A stretch of 64,000 nt of DNA from the NCBI GenBank assembly GCA_019894975.1, contig JAGXNO010000003.1, positions 62,001 to 126,000 on the forward strand, read 5' to 3'. Shown here one piece after another: positions 45,672-54,410 of this stretch. Positions within the stretch are counted from its first letter, which is position 1. Each line of letters opens with the position of its first letter. The DNA is from Promethearchaeota archaeon (lineage in GTDB: Archaea; Asgardarchaeota; Lokiarchaeia; Sigyniarchaeales; SOKP01). Under the pieces are notes generated by a model. The model ran no database searches, was not told where the DNA came from, and was given only the letters and a program-made list of their open reading frames with translations. A program made the translations under genes and the position numbers.

Positions 45672-47174
45672 ATGACAGAGAATAATACAGAAAAAATCGA
45701 AACTCAATATGATTATTCCTTTGAGTATATTCAGAAGAAGCTTGAAGGCAAGAAAGATAGCTTCGGAATGCTCATGAAAGAGATCGTTCGCACAGGAGTC
45801 TGCACCGAATGTGGAACTTGTGCGGCTGTTTGCCCTGTTTTAGAATGGGATCATGTTACAGCACAACCAAAATTAACGGGTAAATGCACTGGCTGTGGTA
45901 TTTGCTATAATCAATGTCCTCGAACTATCACCGACCCTTATGTCTTGATGGGGCAATTCGGTACAGGTTATGTTGCAAACACTAATATTCCAGAAGTTAT
46001 CGGAGGTCAGGATGGAGGAACTGTAACAAGTATCCTTTGTTATTTATTTGATGAACATTTAATTGATGCGGCGATAGTAACAATGAAGGATCCCAGTAAA
46101 CCATGGCATCCCGTTGCACAAATTATTACAAGTAAGGATGATGCAATTAAATCTTCAGGATCTATTTATAGTCATTCCCAAACAGTGGAAGCGTTGATGG
46201 ATGCTATTAGACAGGATTTCAGATCAATAGCATTCGTAGGTACCCCTTGTAATATAGATGCTGTGAAAAAGATGTTTGATAGTCCAACAGGAATGTTAAA
46301 ATATTTCATGCGTGCTCACGTGCTCTCTATAGGATTATTCTGCATGGATTCATTTGCTCCTGAAGCTATTTATCCATTTTTCGAAAAAGATGGTATAGAC
46401 TTATCAAAAGTGCAGAAAATGGATATTAATAAAGGTAAATTTCACGTATACTATGATCCAGAGGCAGAACCTATAAAGTCCTACACTATCAAACAATTAG
46501 ACAAATTCAAATCTTCAAGTTGTAATTTTTGTACAGATCTGACTGCTGAAAACGCGGACATATCAGTTGGTTCGGTAGGAAGCGGTGCTAAGAGGAATAC
46601 AGTCTTTGCGAGAAGCGGTCTTGGACGAGAAATTATGGAAGATGCTGCTGAGAAAGGATACTTGACAATAGAACCATTTAATGCGATTAACTTGAATGCT
46701 GTTTTATTCTTAGCTAAGCTTAAAAAGGTTGCGCAGTATAACATTCAAAAAAGAAAAGTCTTTATAGTGAGAGATACCGTTGAGGAAGAGGAGCCTAGAA
46801 TTGAAACAAAACCAGAGATTCAACAAGATTCTGTTAAATCACCTCTGGGTACAAGGAAATTTATTAGTGCTTCACAAACTTTAAAAGAAAGAGAAAAGGT
46901 AGTAACACTCTCCTTAACGAATACAATAGGTTATGTGCTAGAAGATCTTAAAATAAGAATTGTTACTGTCGAAGAGCTTTTTGAAAAAAGACCCTGGATT
47001 ACAACCATCAAGGAGTTATTCCCATTTGAAACAATTGAAATAGGATACCCTCTTGATGTCCCCGAAGGACAACCAATTGCCGCAAATATCTTAGTAGAAG
47101 CATCAACGGAATCTTTTGGAAAACTTTTTTCAAGAACATTTAAAGTTGCACCAACGGAAGAAAAAACTAAATAA
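45672..47174 (+). CDS. FrhB/FdhB-like flavoprotein with C-terminal beta-sandwich-like extension
   Basis: A 500-residue protein. Two ferredoxin motifs, CTECGTCAAVCP (about 45) and CTGCGICYNQCP (about 77), precede the FrhB domain (GGQDGGTVTSIL; VGTPCNIDAV; SCNFCTDLTAENADISVG). From about residue 390 an extra domain of some 110 residues follows (KVVTLSLTNTIGYVLEDLKI, EELFEK, then a proline-rich strand pair) that reads as a beta-sandwich; similar patterns occur in the proteins at 412-1455 and 51497-52711. It is far from the Hdr island but belongs to the same functional family. The Rag-type GTPase gene begins 75 bp downstream. Confidence 0.82.
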   Translation: MTENNTEKIETQYDYSFEYIQKKLEGKKDSFGMLMKEIVRTGVCTECGTCAAVCPVLEWDHVTAQPKLTGKCTGCGICYNQCPRTITDPYVLMGQFGTGYVANTNIPEVIGGQDGGTVTSILCYLFDEHLIDAAIVTMKDPSKPWHPVAQIITSKDDAIKSSGSIYSHSQTVEALMDAIRQDFRSIAFVGTPCNIDAVKKMFDSPTGMLKYFMRAHVLSIGLFCMDSFAPEAIYPFFEKDGIDLSKVQKMDINKGKFHVYYDPEAEPIKSYTIKQLDKFKSSSCNFCTDLTAENADISVGSVGSGAKRNTVFARSGLGREIMEDAAEKGYLTIEPFNAINLNAVLFLAKLKKVAQYNIQKRKVFIVRDTVEEEEPRIETKPEIQQDSVKSPLGTRKFISASQTLKEREKVVTLSLTNTIGYVLEDLKIRIVTVEELFEKRPWITTIKELFPFETIEIGYPLDVPEGQPIAANILVEASTESFGKLFSRTFKVAPTEEKTK

Positions 47175-47248
47175 ATTTTATTAGAAAAGTATAATGAATA
47201 TAATTATAGGAAAAAAATAAAAACAGAAAACTAAAAAGGTGAAAAATA

Positions 47249-48157
47249 ATTAAAATAGCTCTTATTGGACTTTCTGGATGTGGAAAAACAAGTGTATATT
47301 CTGTAGCGTTTGCTGCTAAAAGTCCTGAAGATACCAAAGGTTTAGCACCAACAATATTATATGAAACAAGAAGACATCCTTTTTTAGGTTTGCAAGTTGG
47401 AATCTTTGACTTCGGTGGACAAGATCAGTTTAGAAGCGAGTATTTAGCTAAACCTGAGATTTTCAGAGGTACCGATATCCTTATTCCTATCGTAGATTTA
47501 CATGAACCAAAGACCTTTGAGGATGCCAAACAATATTTTATAGATTTATTGGATCTCTATCGCAAAAATAATGAGAAACCTAAGATTTTCTTATTTCTCC
47601 ATAAGTACGATGTAGAAAATTACCAGAAAGAACTTCTCGATACTAATGTAAAAAATGCGAAGGAAATCTTTTTGGATTTGTTTAAGGACTATGATTTCGA
47701 TTTTATGCTCACAAGTATCTATGAACAAGATAAATTGGCTAAAGTATTTAGAGATATCTTAATCTCACAATATTCTGAATTAAAATCTCATGTAGAAAAA
47801 GCAGAAAAGCAATTAGATGACATTAAAGCAAAAGTTATTATTGCTGATATTTCTGGTAATGTAATTGTTCATAATGTTCAAGGTGTAAGTAGTGGACTGA
47901 CATTAAGGGGAGATTTAAGAGATTTTATTAATGCTTGTAATACGGTGAGAGAGAATATATTTATGTCAGATTCTGCAAAATTCAGTGGACGTAATGATGA
48001 CGGGAAAGATATAGAGCTTCATATCTTTAAGTATATCATATCTGTGCTTGTTATGAAAAGTAGCGATTTAGACAGAGATTCTCAAGATAAATTGAATATG
48101 TTATTGAATGATATGAAATTATTTGCGGATCTGATTATTTCAGCTCATTCAGATTAA
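47249..48157 (+). CDS. Rag/Gtr-type GTPase with C-terminal roadblock-like domain, apparent AUU start codon
   Basis: A 302-residue protein. P-loop GLSGCGKTS (about 7-15), switch region APTILYETRRHPFLG, G3 FDFGGQDQF and G4 HKYD in place of NKxD, as in eukaryotic RagA/Gtr1 where HKxD is usual. The C-terminal part (VIIADISGNVIVHN to the end) has the strand-helix-strand look of the roadblock domain that follows the G domain in Rag proteins. The first ATG/GTG/TTG in frame lies after the P-loop, so translation must begin earlier: GGTGA (47238-47242), 6 nt, then ATT at 47249. In eukaryotes Rag GTPases signal nutrient status on lysosomes; here the role is unknown. It follows an FrhB-like gene. Confidence 0.82.
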   Translation: MKIALIGLSGCGKTSVYSVAFAAKSPEDTKGLAPTILYETRRHPFLGLQVGIFDFGGQDQFRSEYLAKPEIFRGTDILIPIVDLHEPKTFEDAKQYFIDLLDLYRKNNEKPKIFLFLHKYDVENYQKELLDTNVKNAKEIFLDLFKDYDFDFMLTSIYEQDKLAKVFRDILISQYSELKSHVEKAEKQLDDIKAKVIIADISGNVIVHNVQGVSSGLTLRGDLRDFINACNTVRENIFMSDSAKFSGRNDDGKDIELHIFKYIISVLVMKSSDLDRDSQDKLNMLLNDMKLFADLIISAHSD

Positions 48158-48246
48158 TTAAATTGAACAAAAATATTTTTTACTCTTTTCTATTTTTTTA
48201 GTTTTTGATAAGATATAACATATTACTGTAGGTTGAGATTAGTTTG

Positions 48247-48837
48247 GTGAAAAGGTGTAATTGGGGTAATTATAACGATCAAATGAAAGAGTATCATGAT
48301 ACTGAATGGGGTGTTCCTGTGCATGATGACCGTCTTCTTTTTGAATTTCTGACATTAGAAGGAGCTCAAGCAGGTCTAAGTTGGAATACGATATTGCAAA
48401 AGCGTGAGAACTTTAGAGAAGCTTTTGATAATTTTGATTATAATAAAATAGCTGCATACGGTGAAAAAAAAGTAGAAGAATTGCTTAATAATGCGGGGAT
48501 TATAAGGAATAGACTAAAAATTGAATCCACAATCGTAAATGCTAAGGTTTTATTAAAAGTACTAGAAGAGTTTGGTTCTTTCGATAATTACATATGGGAA
48601 TTCATAGATAACAATCCCATTATAAATAAATTTAAGACATTAGAAGAATTACCCCCAAAAACGGAGCAATCAGAGCGAATTAGCAAAGCTCTAAAGAAGC
48701 GTGGATTCAAATTTGTTGGACCAACGATAATTTATAGTTTCATGCAAGCTGTAGGAATGATAAATGATCACACAATTGATTGCTTTAGATACGAAGAAAT
48801 AAATCAAATTATAAGAAAAAGTGTCTATATTAAGTAG
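48247..48837 (+). CDS. tag: DNA-3-methyladenine glycosylase I
   Basis: A 196-residue Tag protein. The N-terminus KRCNWGN holds the first zinc cysteine; YHDTEWGVPVHDDRLLFEFLTLEGAQAGLSW is the family signature, with the catalytic-region Glu; MINDHTIDCF near the end supplies later zinc ligands. It removes 3-methyladenine from alkylated DNA. GTG 48247 is preferred over the TTG one codon upstream because it gives the usual MKRC-type start. Its 3' end overlaps the convergent receiver gene by 8 bp. Confidence 0.93.
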   Translation: MKRCNWGNYNDQMKEYHDTEWGVPVHDDRLLFEFLTLEGAQAGLSWNTILQKRENFREAFDNFDYNKIAAYGEKKVEELLNNAGIIRNRLKIESTIVNAKVLLKVLEEFGSFDNYIWEFIDNNPIINKFKTLEELPPKTEQSERISKALKKRGFKFVGPTIIYSFMQAVGMINDHTIDCFRYEEINQIIRKSVYIK

Positions 48838-49216
48838 CTTCATTTTCAATAACTGAATATTTCTCAACCATTGTAATCAATGTATTTAAGTCAATGGGTT
48901 TCTCTAAAAAATCAATAGCACCTATTTCTAAAGCCTTTTTTTTTATTGTGTAATCAGCACTTACGAAAATGATTTTAATATCAGGACTGATACTAAGAAT
49001 TTCCTCTGTTGTCTCTAATCCATTTTTTACAGGCATTCGATGGTCCATTAGAATAAGATTGGGTTTATTTGCAATCTCTTTAAAGATATTGATTGCTTCC
49101 TCTCCATTATATGCTTTTGCAACAACTTCATGTCCTTCTATAACTAAAAATTGCTCGAATAGCAAAACCACATCTGTATCATCATCGATTATAAAGATCT
49201 TAGTTATTTTGAACAC
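48830..49216 (-). CDS. Stand-alone response-regulator receiver domain
   Basis: A 128-residue CheY-like receiver with no output domain. The acidic pocket is FIIDDDTD (about 11-13), the phospho-acceptor Asp is in LILMDHRMPVKNG (about 57), Ser in FVSAD (about 85) and Lys in FLEKPIDL (about 106). It starts 9 bp after the kinase-like gene, so the two form an operon and probably a two-component pair. Single-domain receivers act through protein binding or phosphorelay. Confidence 0.9.
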   Translation of the reverse strand: MFKITKIFIIDDDTDVVLLFEQFLVIEGHEVVAKAYNGEEAINIFKEIANKPNLILMDHRMPVKNGLETTEEILSISPDIKIIFVSADYTIKKKALEIGAIDFLEKPIDLNTLITMVEKYSVIENEAT

Positions 49217-49225
49217 ATCACCTGT

Positions 49226-50074
49226 TTAAAGCTCTCTTATCTCCTTTATAAGTTTAGCCGATTCCTTACATTTTTGATTAATTAACTCTAAGTTAGATTT
49301 CTCTTGACTAGTCAAATTTGCACTTAAATTGATTAGTTCTGAAGAGCTCTTAATAACCTGCATAATATTTCCCAAATTATGAGAATACTTATCTTTCAAA
49401 ACATACTTCTCTCTAGAAGAAATAGTGTATTCAAGATGAACGAGTAAAATTATGAGAATAACTGAAGAACTAATAGACGGAACATAATAAAGCACTATAA
49501 GTAATGTATCTTCAGCATTGTACAACCCATAATTATAGCCCGATAAAAAACTTATAGCTGAAATGGGAAAATAACTAATAAATAGAAATACAATTGCATA
49601 ATACCATCTTATACTTTTTCCCATATATTTGACAAATTCTTTCCTTTTTATTGGAGGTACAATATAACCGATTAATAGTAAAATATAAACAAGGAACACC
49701 GAAAATAGCATTGTAAGTGTAAAACCAATTATAATATATAGTAAAAGGGGTAACGAGAATGATAATATCACTAAAAATGTAAATAGTCTAAGAGGTACAA
49801 TCATATAATAAGTAAAAAAACCCCAAGTATAAAAACCAAAACCACCGAGAGCAAATGTTACATTTAAGACAAGATAAAATTCCTTTAAACCATTTACTTC
49901 GGTCATATCTGCAAGGATAGGAAAAATGTTTGCTACTATCCAAAATAACCAACTGAATATAAATAGTAAAAATTTACTATCCCTTGAATCGTGAAAAAAT
50001 TCAATTGAAACTGCTAATCCTATTACTCTTATAAAAATAAACATAACCAAACATAATAATACAAGATCATTCAT
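49226..50074 (-). CDS. Membrane sensor with histidine-kinase-like dimerisation helix but no ATPase domain
   Basis: A 282-residue protein with about seven membrane helices and a short cytosolic tail. The tail (KDKYSHNLGNIMQVIKSSSELI) looks like an H-box helix of a histidine kinase with His at about residue 232, followed by a second helix (SNLELINQKCKESAKLIKEI), i.e. a DHp hairpin. The protein then ends; no N, G1 or G2 box of the ATP-binding domain follows, and the next gene is the receiver. It may be phosphorylated by another kinase or act as a sensor scaffold. ATG 50074 is chosen; a TTG at 50128 would add 18 residues. Confidence 0.65.
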   Translation of the reverse strand: MNDLVLLCLVMFIFIRVIGLAVSIEFFHDSRDSKFLLFIFSWLFWIVANIFPILADMTEVNGLKEFYLVLNVTFALGGFGFYTWGFFTYYMIVPLRLFTFLVILSFSLPLLLYIIIGFTLTMLFSVFLVYILLLIGYIVPPIKRKEFVKYMGKSIRWYYAIVFLFISYFPISAISFLSGYNYGLYNAEDTLLIVLYYVPSISSSVILIILLVHLEYTISSREKYVLKDKYSHNLGNIMQVIKSSSELINLSANLTSQEKSNLELINQKCKESAKLIKEIREL

Positions 50075-50279
50075 TTCTTCTAACCTTAAAAGATAATAGC
50101 TGATATCGATGGAAGCTTTAGGGAACAAATTCTTCTGTTTCTAATGTAAAATATAATAGAATTTGTATTTAATTATTCTCAGTTCAATTACTAATTTGTA
50201 AAAATGTATATAGTTGAAGTTTATTGAGAATTTAATAAGTAGATTTTTATTTATGTTAGATAGAATGTAAAGTGATTAT

Positions 50280-50465
50280 ATGAGATGTGAGGGTTGTTTA
50301 AAGCAAGAAAATTTATATATGTGCTTTTTTACAGACAAAACAAAAGAAATCTATTACTGTGCTAAATGTTTAGGTAAGTTGTTAATAGAAGATCCGTATC
50401 CAATTTATAATATGAGCAAACTTCAATTCACTTGGAAAAAAACGGAAGTTGCTAAAAATGAATAG
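50280..50465 (+). CDS. Small zinc-ribbon-like protein
   Basis: A 61-residue protein with CEGC (residues 3-6) and CAKC (about 27-30), a four-cysteine zinc site. The rest has no recognised motif. It is preceded by AT-rich promoter-like sequence and is not linked to neighbours. Confidence 0.6.
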   Translation: MRCEGCLKQENLYMCFFTDKTKEIYYCAKCLGKLLIEDPYPIYNMSKLQFTWKKTEVAKNE

Positions 50466-50500
50466 AGCTAATTTCTGTTTCTATTTTAGACAATTTGAGA

Positions 50501-51229
50501 TTAATCACTATTTAAAATCAAACTATGTAAATCATCGAGAGTTCCTTTGTAAGTAGGCTCTGGAATATTAATATCCACCTTAGTATAGGGGCTATTAATC
50601 AAGAAAGTGTGAATCCCTAAGCGTGCTGAAATAAGATCCCTAGCTTCATCACCCACCATAAGACAGGCTTCTGGGGGATGGTTTATACGATCGAGAATTT
50701 GTTCATAATAAAGTAAATTTGATACTGATTTGGTGGCATAACTGTTTTCCAAGGTGGTGATCAAAAGGTAAGGAAAGTCTGCCACCCCTGCCCATTCTAG
50801 GCGTTGTTTAATGGCAATTGCGGGGAGAAGAGGAGTGGTTGCAATGACAACATCATAACCCTTATTAAAGGCAGTTTGAACAACTCTGCGTGCATCTGGT
50901 TTTCTTTGAGCATGTTGGCGTAATAGGGAAAAACCATCTTCATAAAATTTAGTAATTAACGGTTGAAGTTCTTCTTGAGAATGACCCTCTAAAGGGAAAA
51001 AGACACTTTCATATAATTCCTCATTTGATTTTTGTCCATTATTCTTTTCTACTACCTTTAAAGCTTTCAATATTTTAGATATAAACTTTTTTGGAGGTAC
51101 AAGGTGAGCAACTCGCTGAGCTAAAAGATTTAAGTATTGAAATATAAATTTATCTAACTTAATTTCAAGGAGAGTGCCATCTAAATCAAAAAGTATAGCT
51201 TTGATATTCTTGTGAAGAGAATCCTTCAT
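50501..51229 (-). CDS. HAD-superfamily hydrolase
   Basis: A 242-residue HAD phosphatase. Motif I is LFDLDGTLLE (about 14-23, nucleophile and acid Asp), motif II is VIATTPLL (about 128), and motif IV is MVGDEARDLISARLG (about 195). The inserted helical cap between motifs I and II is of the C1 type. Substrate is unknown; phosphoglycolate phosphatase-like activity is one option. Confidence 0.85.
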   Translation of the reverse strand: MKDSLHKNIKAILFDLDGTLLEIKLDKFIFQYLNLLAQRVAHLVPPKKFISKILKALKVVEKNNGQKSNEELYESVFFPLEGHSQEELQPLITKFYEDGFSLLRQHAQRKPDARRVVQTAFNKGYDVVIATTPLLPAIAIKQRLEWAGVADFPYLLITTLENSYATKSVSNLLYYEQILDRINHPPEACLMVGDEARDLISARLGIHTFLINSPYTKVDINIPEPTYKGTLDDLHSLILNSD

Positions 51230-51496
51230 TCTATCATTGCACAGGTTATTTTTTTTCTATAATAATTATTGATAGGAATTTCACCTATTTACTTTTTCGC
51301 AATTCATAGGATTCAATTCATAGAAATATGCAATGAACGAAAGGAAAAAAAAATGTTAACAAATATGATAAAAAATCTTAAATAAAAAAAGGACTTTCCT
51401 ATATCGTCAAACCTTAACAAATGAAATAAAAAGTTTTTATTTTTATCTATCTTTTAATACAATTAATATAAAAAATTACAATTATTCTGTTTAGAC

Positions 51497-52711
51497 TTGG
51501 TAATTTTACAGTTAACTGATTTAAATAAAGGTTCTGTGTTCATTGGAGACAAATTAAATATCAAAACTCAATTCGAATTTGAAGAAGATACTGATATTTT
51601 ATGGAGTGGTATTAGATTAATAACTAATCCACCATGTCTTAAAGAAGTACAAGTCTCAAAAGAAGAAGTTTTCTCAAAAGGACATTTTGAAGCGGGGAAA
51701 TATGTAAGAGAAAAGTCTATTCTTATAAATACTAACGTTGTGCCCACAATTAAAAATAGAGACTTTGAATATCACCTCAAATTAATCTTAAGACAGCCTA
51801 ATCCTCTTAATCCAGAAGATGATCTAGTTATTAACAAAGCTCATGATATTGAAATAAAAGCTAAAGATTCTGGATTCCAAGCAAAAGTTCCAAAACCAAT
51901 TTCATTTTCATTATCAGGATTAAATATTATGTTAAGTAAGGATGTATACAAACCAGGGGAAACAATTAAAATTAACTTTTCCTCAGAAGAGCTCAAAGAA
52001 CTCGAAGTAAGGTTATTACAAGATGCTAATGTTGTATGTCATTGTGAAGCTTATGGCCAGACATGTAGCAAAGTTGATCAGTTACCACCTGCAATTGCAG
52101 GAGATGTTCGAACTACGAATTTAGAAAAGGAATTTCTATTATTAAAGGTTCCTGAAATTGCCGAACCTTCTTATAATTTTATCTATTCTCCATCTGAAAA
52201 AGAACAGTTTGGTTTTAGATATGGAGCATACACACAATGGAGTCTGTTATTTATAGGTAAGAGAAAACCTGAGTTTGGTACAGAAACCATAAAATTTGGT
52301 GTTCCTATATCGATTGCATCCTCGCCATTAGTAATTGAAAAAGTTGCAGTAGATTTATTTACGGGGGGAACTTCTGGAGCATCAAGCTTATTTGATGGGG
52401 TTTCATCTAAGTTCCAAAAAACCTATAAAGTGATTTCAATTGATTCTGATATTGATAAATATAGAATAAAGATTAAAAATATATCAAAAGAGGATCTGAA
52501 AGGAGTTACAATTAAGGTTTTAGGATTACAAGAAGGTTTATTTGAAACCTCACCAAATTTGACTGGTTTTAATGTTTGGAAACAGGGGGAGGAAAAGGAA
52601 ATTATTTATGAAATTAAACAGGATATATCAGCACTTATTTCTATTTTAGAAGATAATAATCAACAGAATATAAGGATCCAATCACCTGTTTCAACCACGA
52701 GCTTTTTCTAA
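51497..52711 (+). CDS. Beta-sandwich protein, arrestin/Vps26-like candidate
   Basis: A 404-residue soluble protein made almost wholly of beta strands, with two successive domains. Domain one (1-130) begins GSVFIGDKLNIKTQFEF; domain two (about 135-270) has LSKDVYKPGETIKINF, the Y-x-P-G-E-x-I strand pair seen in arrestin and Vps26 domains. A third part (about 290-390) resembles the C-terminal extension of the FrhB-like protein at 45672. Cysteines at VVCHCEAYGQTC are unusual. Arrestin-fold proteins have been noted in Asgard archaea, so a trafficking adaptor is possible, but this rests on pattern only. The start is TTG 51497. The MglA-like GTPase gene is convergent next door. Confidence 0.55.
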   Translation: MVILQLTDLNKGSVFIGDKLNIKTQFEFEEDTDILWSGIRLITNPPCLKEVQVSKEEVFSKGHFEAGKYVREKSILINTNVVPTIKNRDFEYHLKLILRQPNPLNPEDDLVINKAHDIEIKAKDSGFQAKVPKPISFSLSGLNIMLSKDVYKPGETIKINFSSEELKELEVRLLQDANVVCHCEAYGQTCSKVDQLPPAIAGDVRTTNLEKEFLLLKVPEIAEPSYNFIYSPSEKEQFGFRYGAYTQWSLLFIGKRKPEFGTETIKFGVPISIASSPLVIEKVAVDLFTGGTSGASSLFDGVSSKFQKTYKVISIDSDIDKYRIKIKNISKEDLKGVTIKVLGLQEGLFETSPNLTGFNVWKQGEEKEIIYEIKQDISALISILEDNNQQNIRIQSPVSTTSFF

Positions 52712-52729
52712 TAGCATTCCTAAAGTAGA

Positions 52730-53323
52730 TTAATTGATCGCTGATATCAATTTATGATCATAATATTTGTTCAAAACTAATCGTATAATGTCTTCAAAAC
52801 ATTCTAAAACACCTTCTCCACTTACAGCGATAGTGTATCTTGAGTCTATGTTTTGATATTGGTGAAAATCAATCTGTTTTAAGAATTTTGTGGATGGGAA
52901 TTTATTTGGTAAATCTTGTTTGTTGAAAGCAACTAAAATTGGAAGATCTTTTAAAGCGTCCCCAAAGTAAGATACTAACTCCCTCCATGAGATCATATCT
53001 CGTTCATAAACATCTTCCTGTGAGTCAAGAACAAAAATAATACCATCCACAGCTTTTAATGTGATAGGTCTTGTTATTAGATAGAAATTTTGCCCTGTGG
53101 TGGTATAGAGACTAATTTTAAGAATCCAATCTTGATTTTGAAAAGACATTGTCCCATAATCGAAGAATAGAGTCCGATTAACTGTACTTTCAATGCTAAG
53201 AATTTTATCTTCTTTCCCAAAATGAGCAAATAATGTTTTAATTGAAGTAGTCTTCCCGGATAATGCGGGTCCAAAATACACTATTTTAATGCTTATCGTC
53301 TTCTCAACAGGATCAATAATCAA
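52730..53323 (-). CDS. MglA-like small GTPase
   Basis: A 197-residue Ras-superfamily protein. The P-loop is FGPALSGKTTS (about 17-27), then VNRTLFFDYG, a stretch typical of MglA-group GTPases, G3 as TTTGQNF instead of DxxGQ, G4 FNKQDLP (about 138) and G5 VSGEGV (about 170). The missing Asp in G3 is shared with MglA, where a Thr occupies that place. In bacteria MglA sets cell polarity. No roadblock gene is adjacent here. The start ATG follows an AT-rich promoter region. Confidence 0.85.
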   Translation of the reverse strand: MIIDPVEKTISIKIVYFGPALSGKTTSIKTLFAHFGKEDKILSIESTVNRTLFFDYGTMSFQNQDWILKISLYTTTGQNFYLITRPITLKAVDGIIFVLDSQEDVYERDMISWRELVSYFGDALKDLPILVAFNKQDLPNKFPSTKFLKQIDFHQYQNIDSRYTIAVSGEGVLECFEDIIRLVLNKYYDHKLISAIN

Positions 53324-53435
53324 ATTTAGTTCAACTTAAAACAAGTTTAATTTCAAGTTGAACTATAACCTTTTAAAAACCGAGGTTTTTTTATTTAAAT
53401 TTAAATAAAGAAATGGTAGTCCTACATCTTTCTGG

Positions 53436-53828
53436 CTAAAGAGTAGAAAAAATAAGCAAGTTTCCTTTTAACTCACATTTCAATAGATCTCTTAATATTA
53501 AAAGTTCAATGTCTCTTCTTAAAATTGCTTCACTTATGTTTAATTTATTATTTTCTTTTAACTCTTGGTTAAGATCTTTGAATGAAATTGAATTTTTTTT
53601 ACTAGGCATTTTATTTAGATGTGTAAGAATTACTTGCTGTTGATATGCTGACTTACAATTGGAATCAAGTTGGTAAAGTTGATGCGTTAAATTATAATCA
53701 AGGCTATCTTCATTTGTTCTTTCAGCATTTTTCAGAAAATCTAAGACTTGTAATGCTTCTGGGTAATTTTCTTCAACCATTAAATTCCTTACTTGATTTA
53801 ATTTTTCAATAAATTCTTTGGCATTCAT
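53436..53828 (-). CDS. Hypothetical helical protein with a possible winged-helix end
   Basis: A 130-residue soluble protein. The first half is helical and charged (FIEKLNQVRNLMVEENYPEAL resembles a TPR-like hairpin). The second half (SFKDLNQELKENNKLNISEAILRRDIELLILRDLLKC) reads like a winged helix similar to PCI or ESCRT-type ends. I do not recognise a family. ATG 53828 is chosen; GTG 53852 would add eight residues. Confidence 0.5.
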   Translation of the reverse strand: MNAKEFIEKLNQVRNLMVEENYPEALQVLDFLKNAERTNEDSLDYNLTHQLYQLDSNCKSAYQQQVILTHLNKMPSKKNSISFKDLNQELKENNKLNISEAILRRDIELLILRDLLKCELKGNLLIFSTL

Positions 53829-53927
53829 GATAAGTATTGGAAAACTCCTCACTTAATGAATTTTAGATTAATTATGTTTTAAAATTAAAAAAGGGAAAAA
53901 TAAAAGAGAAAATAACTTAAAGGTTCG

Positions 53928-54158
53928 TTAGAAGGGAACACTTATAACTTCTTTAACTTCGGGAATATGAGTTTTTAAGGCTCGTTCAATCCCGAATTTT
54001 ACTGTTTGTTGGCTCATTGGACATCCAGCACAATGACCCATTAAGCGAACTTTAACCGTTCCATCTTCCTCGACTGAGACTAGCTCAACATCGCCACCAT
54101 CCATTTGGAGCTGGGGTCGAATCTTTTCAATGATTACCTTGACTTTTTCTTCATCCAT
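53928..54158 (-). CDS. nfu: NifU C-terminal-type iron-sulfur scaffold
   Basis: A 76-residue Nfu-domain protein. IRPQLQMDGGDVELVSV is the family opening and GHCAGCPMSQQT holds the CxxC that binds a transient [4Fe-4S] cluster between two monomers. It acts as a cluster carrier to target apo-proteins, of which the Hdr and FrhB proteins in this window would be heavy users. It is monocistronic. Confidence 0.92.
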   Translation of the reverse strand: MDEEKVKVIIEKIRPQLQMDGGDVELVSVEEDGTVKVRLMGHCAGCPMSQQTVKFGIERALKTHIPEVKEVISVPF

Positions 54159-54410
54159 TATATCTTCACTCGTTTAAATTATATTATATTCTTTAATTAA
54201 ATAAAGACGAATTATCTTTTAAAGGGTTGTTTTTATAAATTATTAAATTTTTACGAATATCTCCTAAGTAGATATCAATTAAAATCAAAAATAGTTATGT
54301 ATCTATTAATTAAGGAAATTTTCGAGATAATTCTTAGAATTCTTAGAAAAGTTAATTATCTGTCATTAATTATTTAGATTATATTTAACAATTGAAGTTT
54401 TGTAAAAATT

